NCBI GenBank assembly: GCA_964472385.1
Contig: CAYYLT010000199.1
Location: 1 to 6,497, forward strand
DNA: 6,497 nt
From: JAGXLC01 sp964472385
Lineage (GTDB): Bacteria; Bacteroidota; Bacteroidia; Bacteroidales; UBA12077
Direction of reading: 5' to 3'
Below the pieces are notes generated by a model, which saw nothing but the letters and a program-made list of their open reading frames with translations, had not been told where the DNA came from and made no database searches. Below, piece after piece: positions 6,464 through 6,497 of the stretch; within the stretch, counting starts at the first letter, position 1, and every line of letters starts with the position of its first letter. Both the position numbers and the translations under genes were made by a program.

Positions 6464-6497
6464 CATTTTATGGAGAAAAAAAGAAAATTTATCCGGT

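Overview
The window looks like a chromosomal stretch of a Bacteroidota bacterium. Three things support this: a hybrid two-component regulator in one polypeptide (histidine kinase, receiver and AraC-type DNA-binding domain), a secreted multidomain protein ending in a type A type IX secretion (T9SS) sorting domain, and a TAnnTTTG-type -7 promoter element with A/T-rich leaders and no Shine-Dalgarno sequences. No RNA genes, insertion sequences or CRISPR arrays were seen.

Layout from left to right. (1) 162-1040 on the minus strand is a secreted protein of unknown function. Its frame runs from a signal peptide to a normal stop but carries one in-frame amber codon at 861-863; a short hairpin with a T run follows it. 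(2) 1041-1215 is intergenic and holds a 44-bp near-perfect palindrome, two adjacent TATAAT-containing direct repeats and a second small hairpin. (3) 1216-3399 on the minus strand encodes a 727-residue surface or secreted protein: signal peptide, two FG-GAP-like repeats, an Ig-like segment, four tandem repeats of exactly 80 residues, an HYR-like domain and a T9SS sorting domain. (4) 3400-3661 is intergenic with a weak candidate promoter. (5) 3662-5380 on the minus strand is the cytoplasmic two-thirds of a hybrid two-component system (HTCS) regulator without its large extracytoplasmic sensor. (6) 5357-5788 on the plus strand is the C-terminal third of a DUF4143 ATPase. (7) 5852-6439 on the minus strand is an intact TetR-family repressor with a good -7 element just upstream.

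The most notable point is the join near 5357-5380. Two unrelated genes, each missing its 5' part, meet there head to head with no mobile element between them. The HTCS kinase also has a substitution in its G1 ATP-binding box, and the leftmost gene is interrupted by a stop codon, so three of the five loci show signs of decay or rearrangement. The two intact genes, the T9SS protein and the TetR regulator, have no evident functional link. The usual targets of an HTCS (susC/susD and carbohydrate-active enzyme genes) are absent. I did not find a convincing new multi-gene system; the value of the window is in the rearrangement, the interrupted gene, the palindrome and the repeat architecture.
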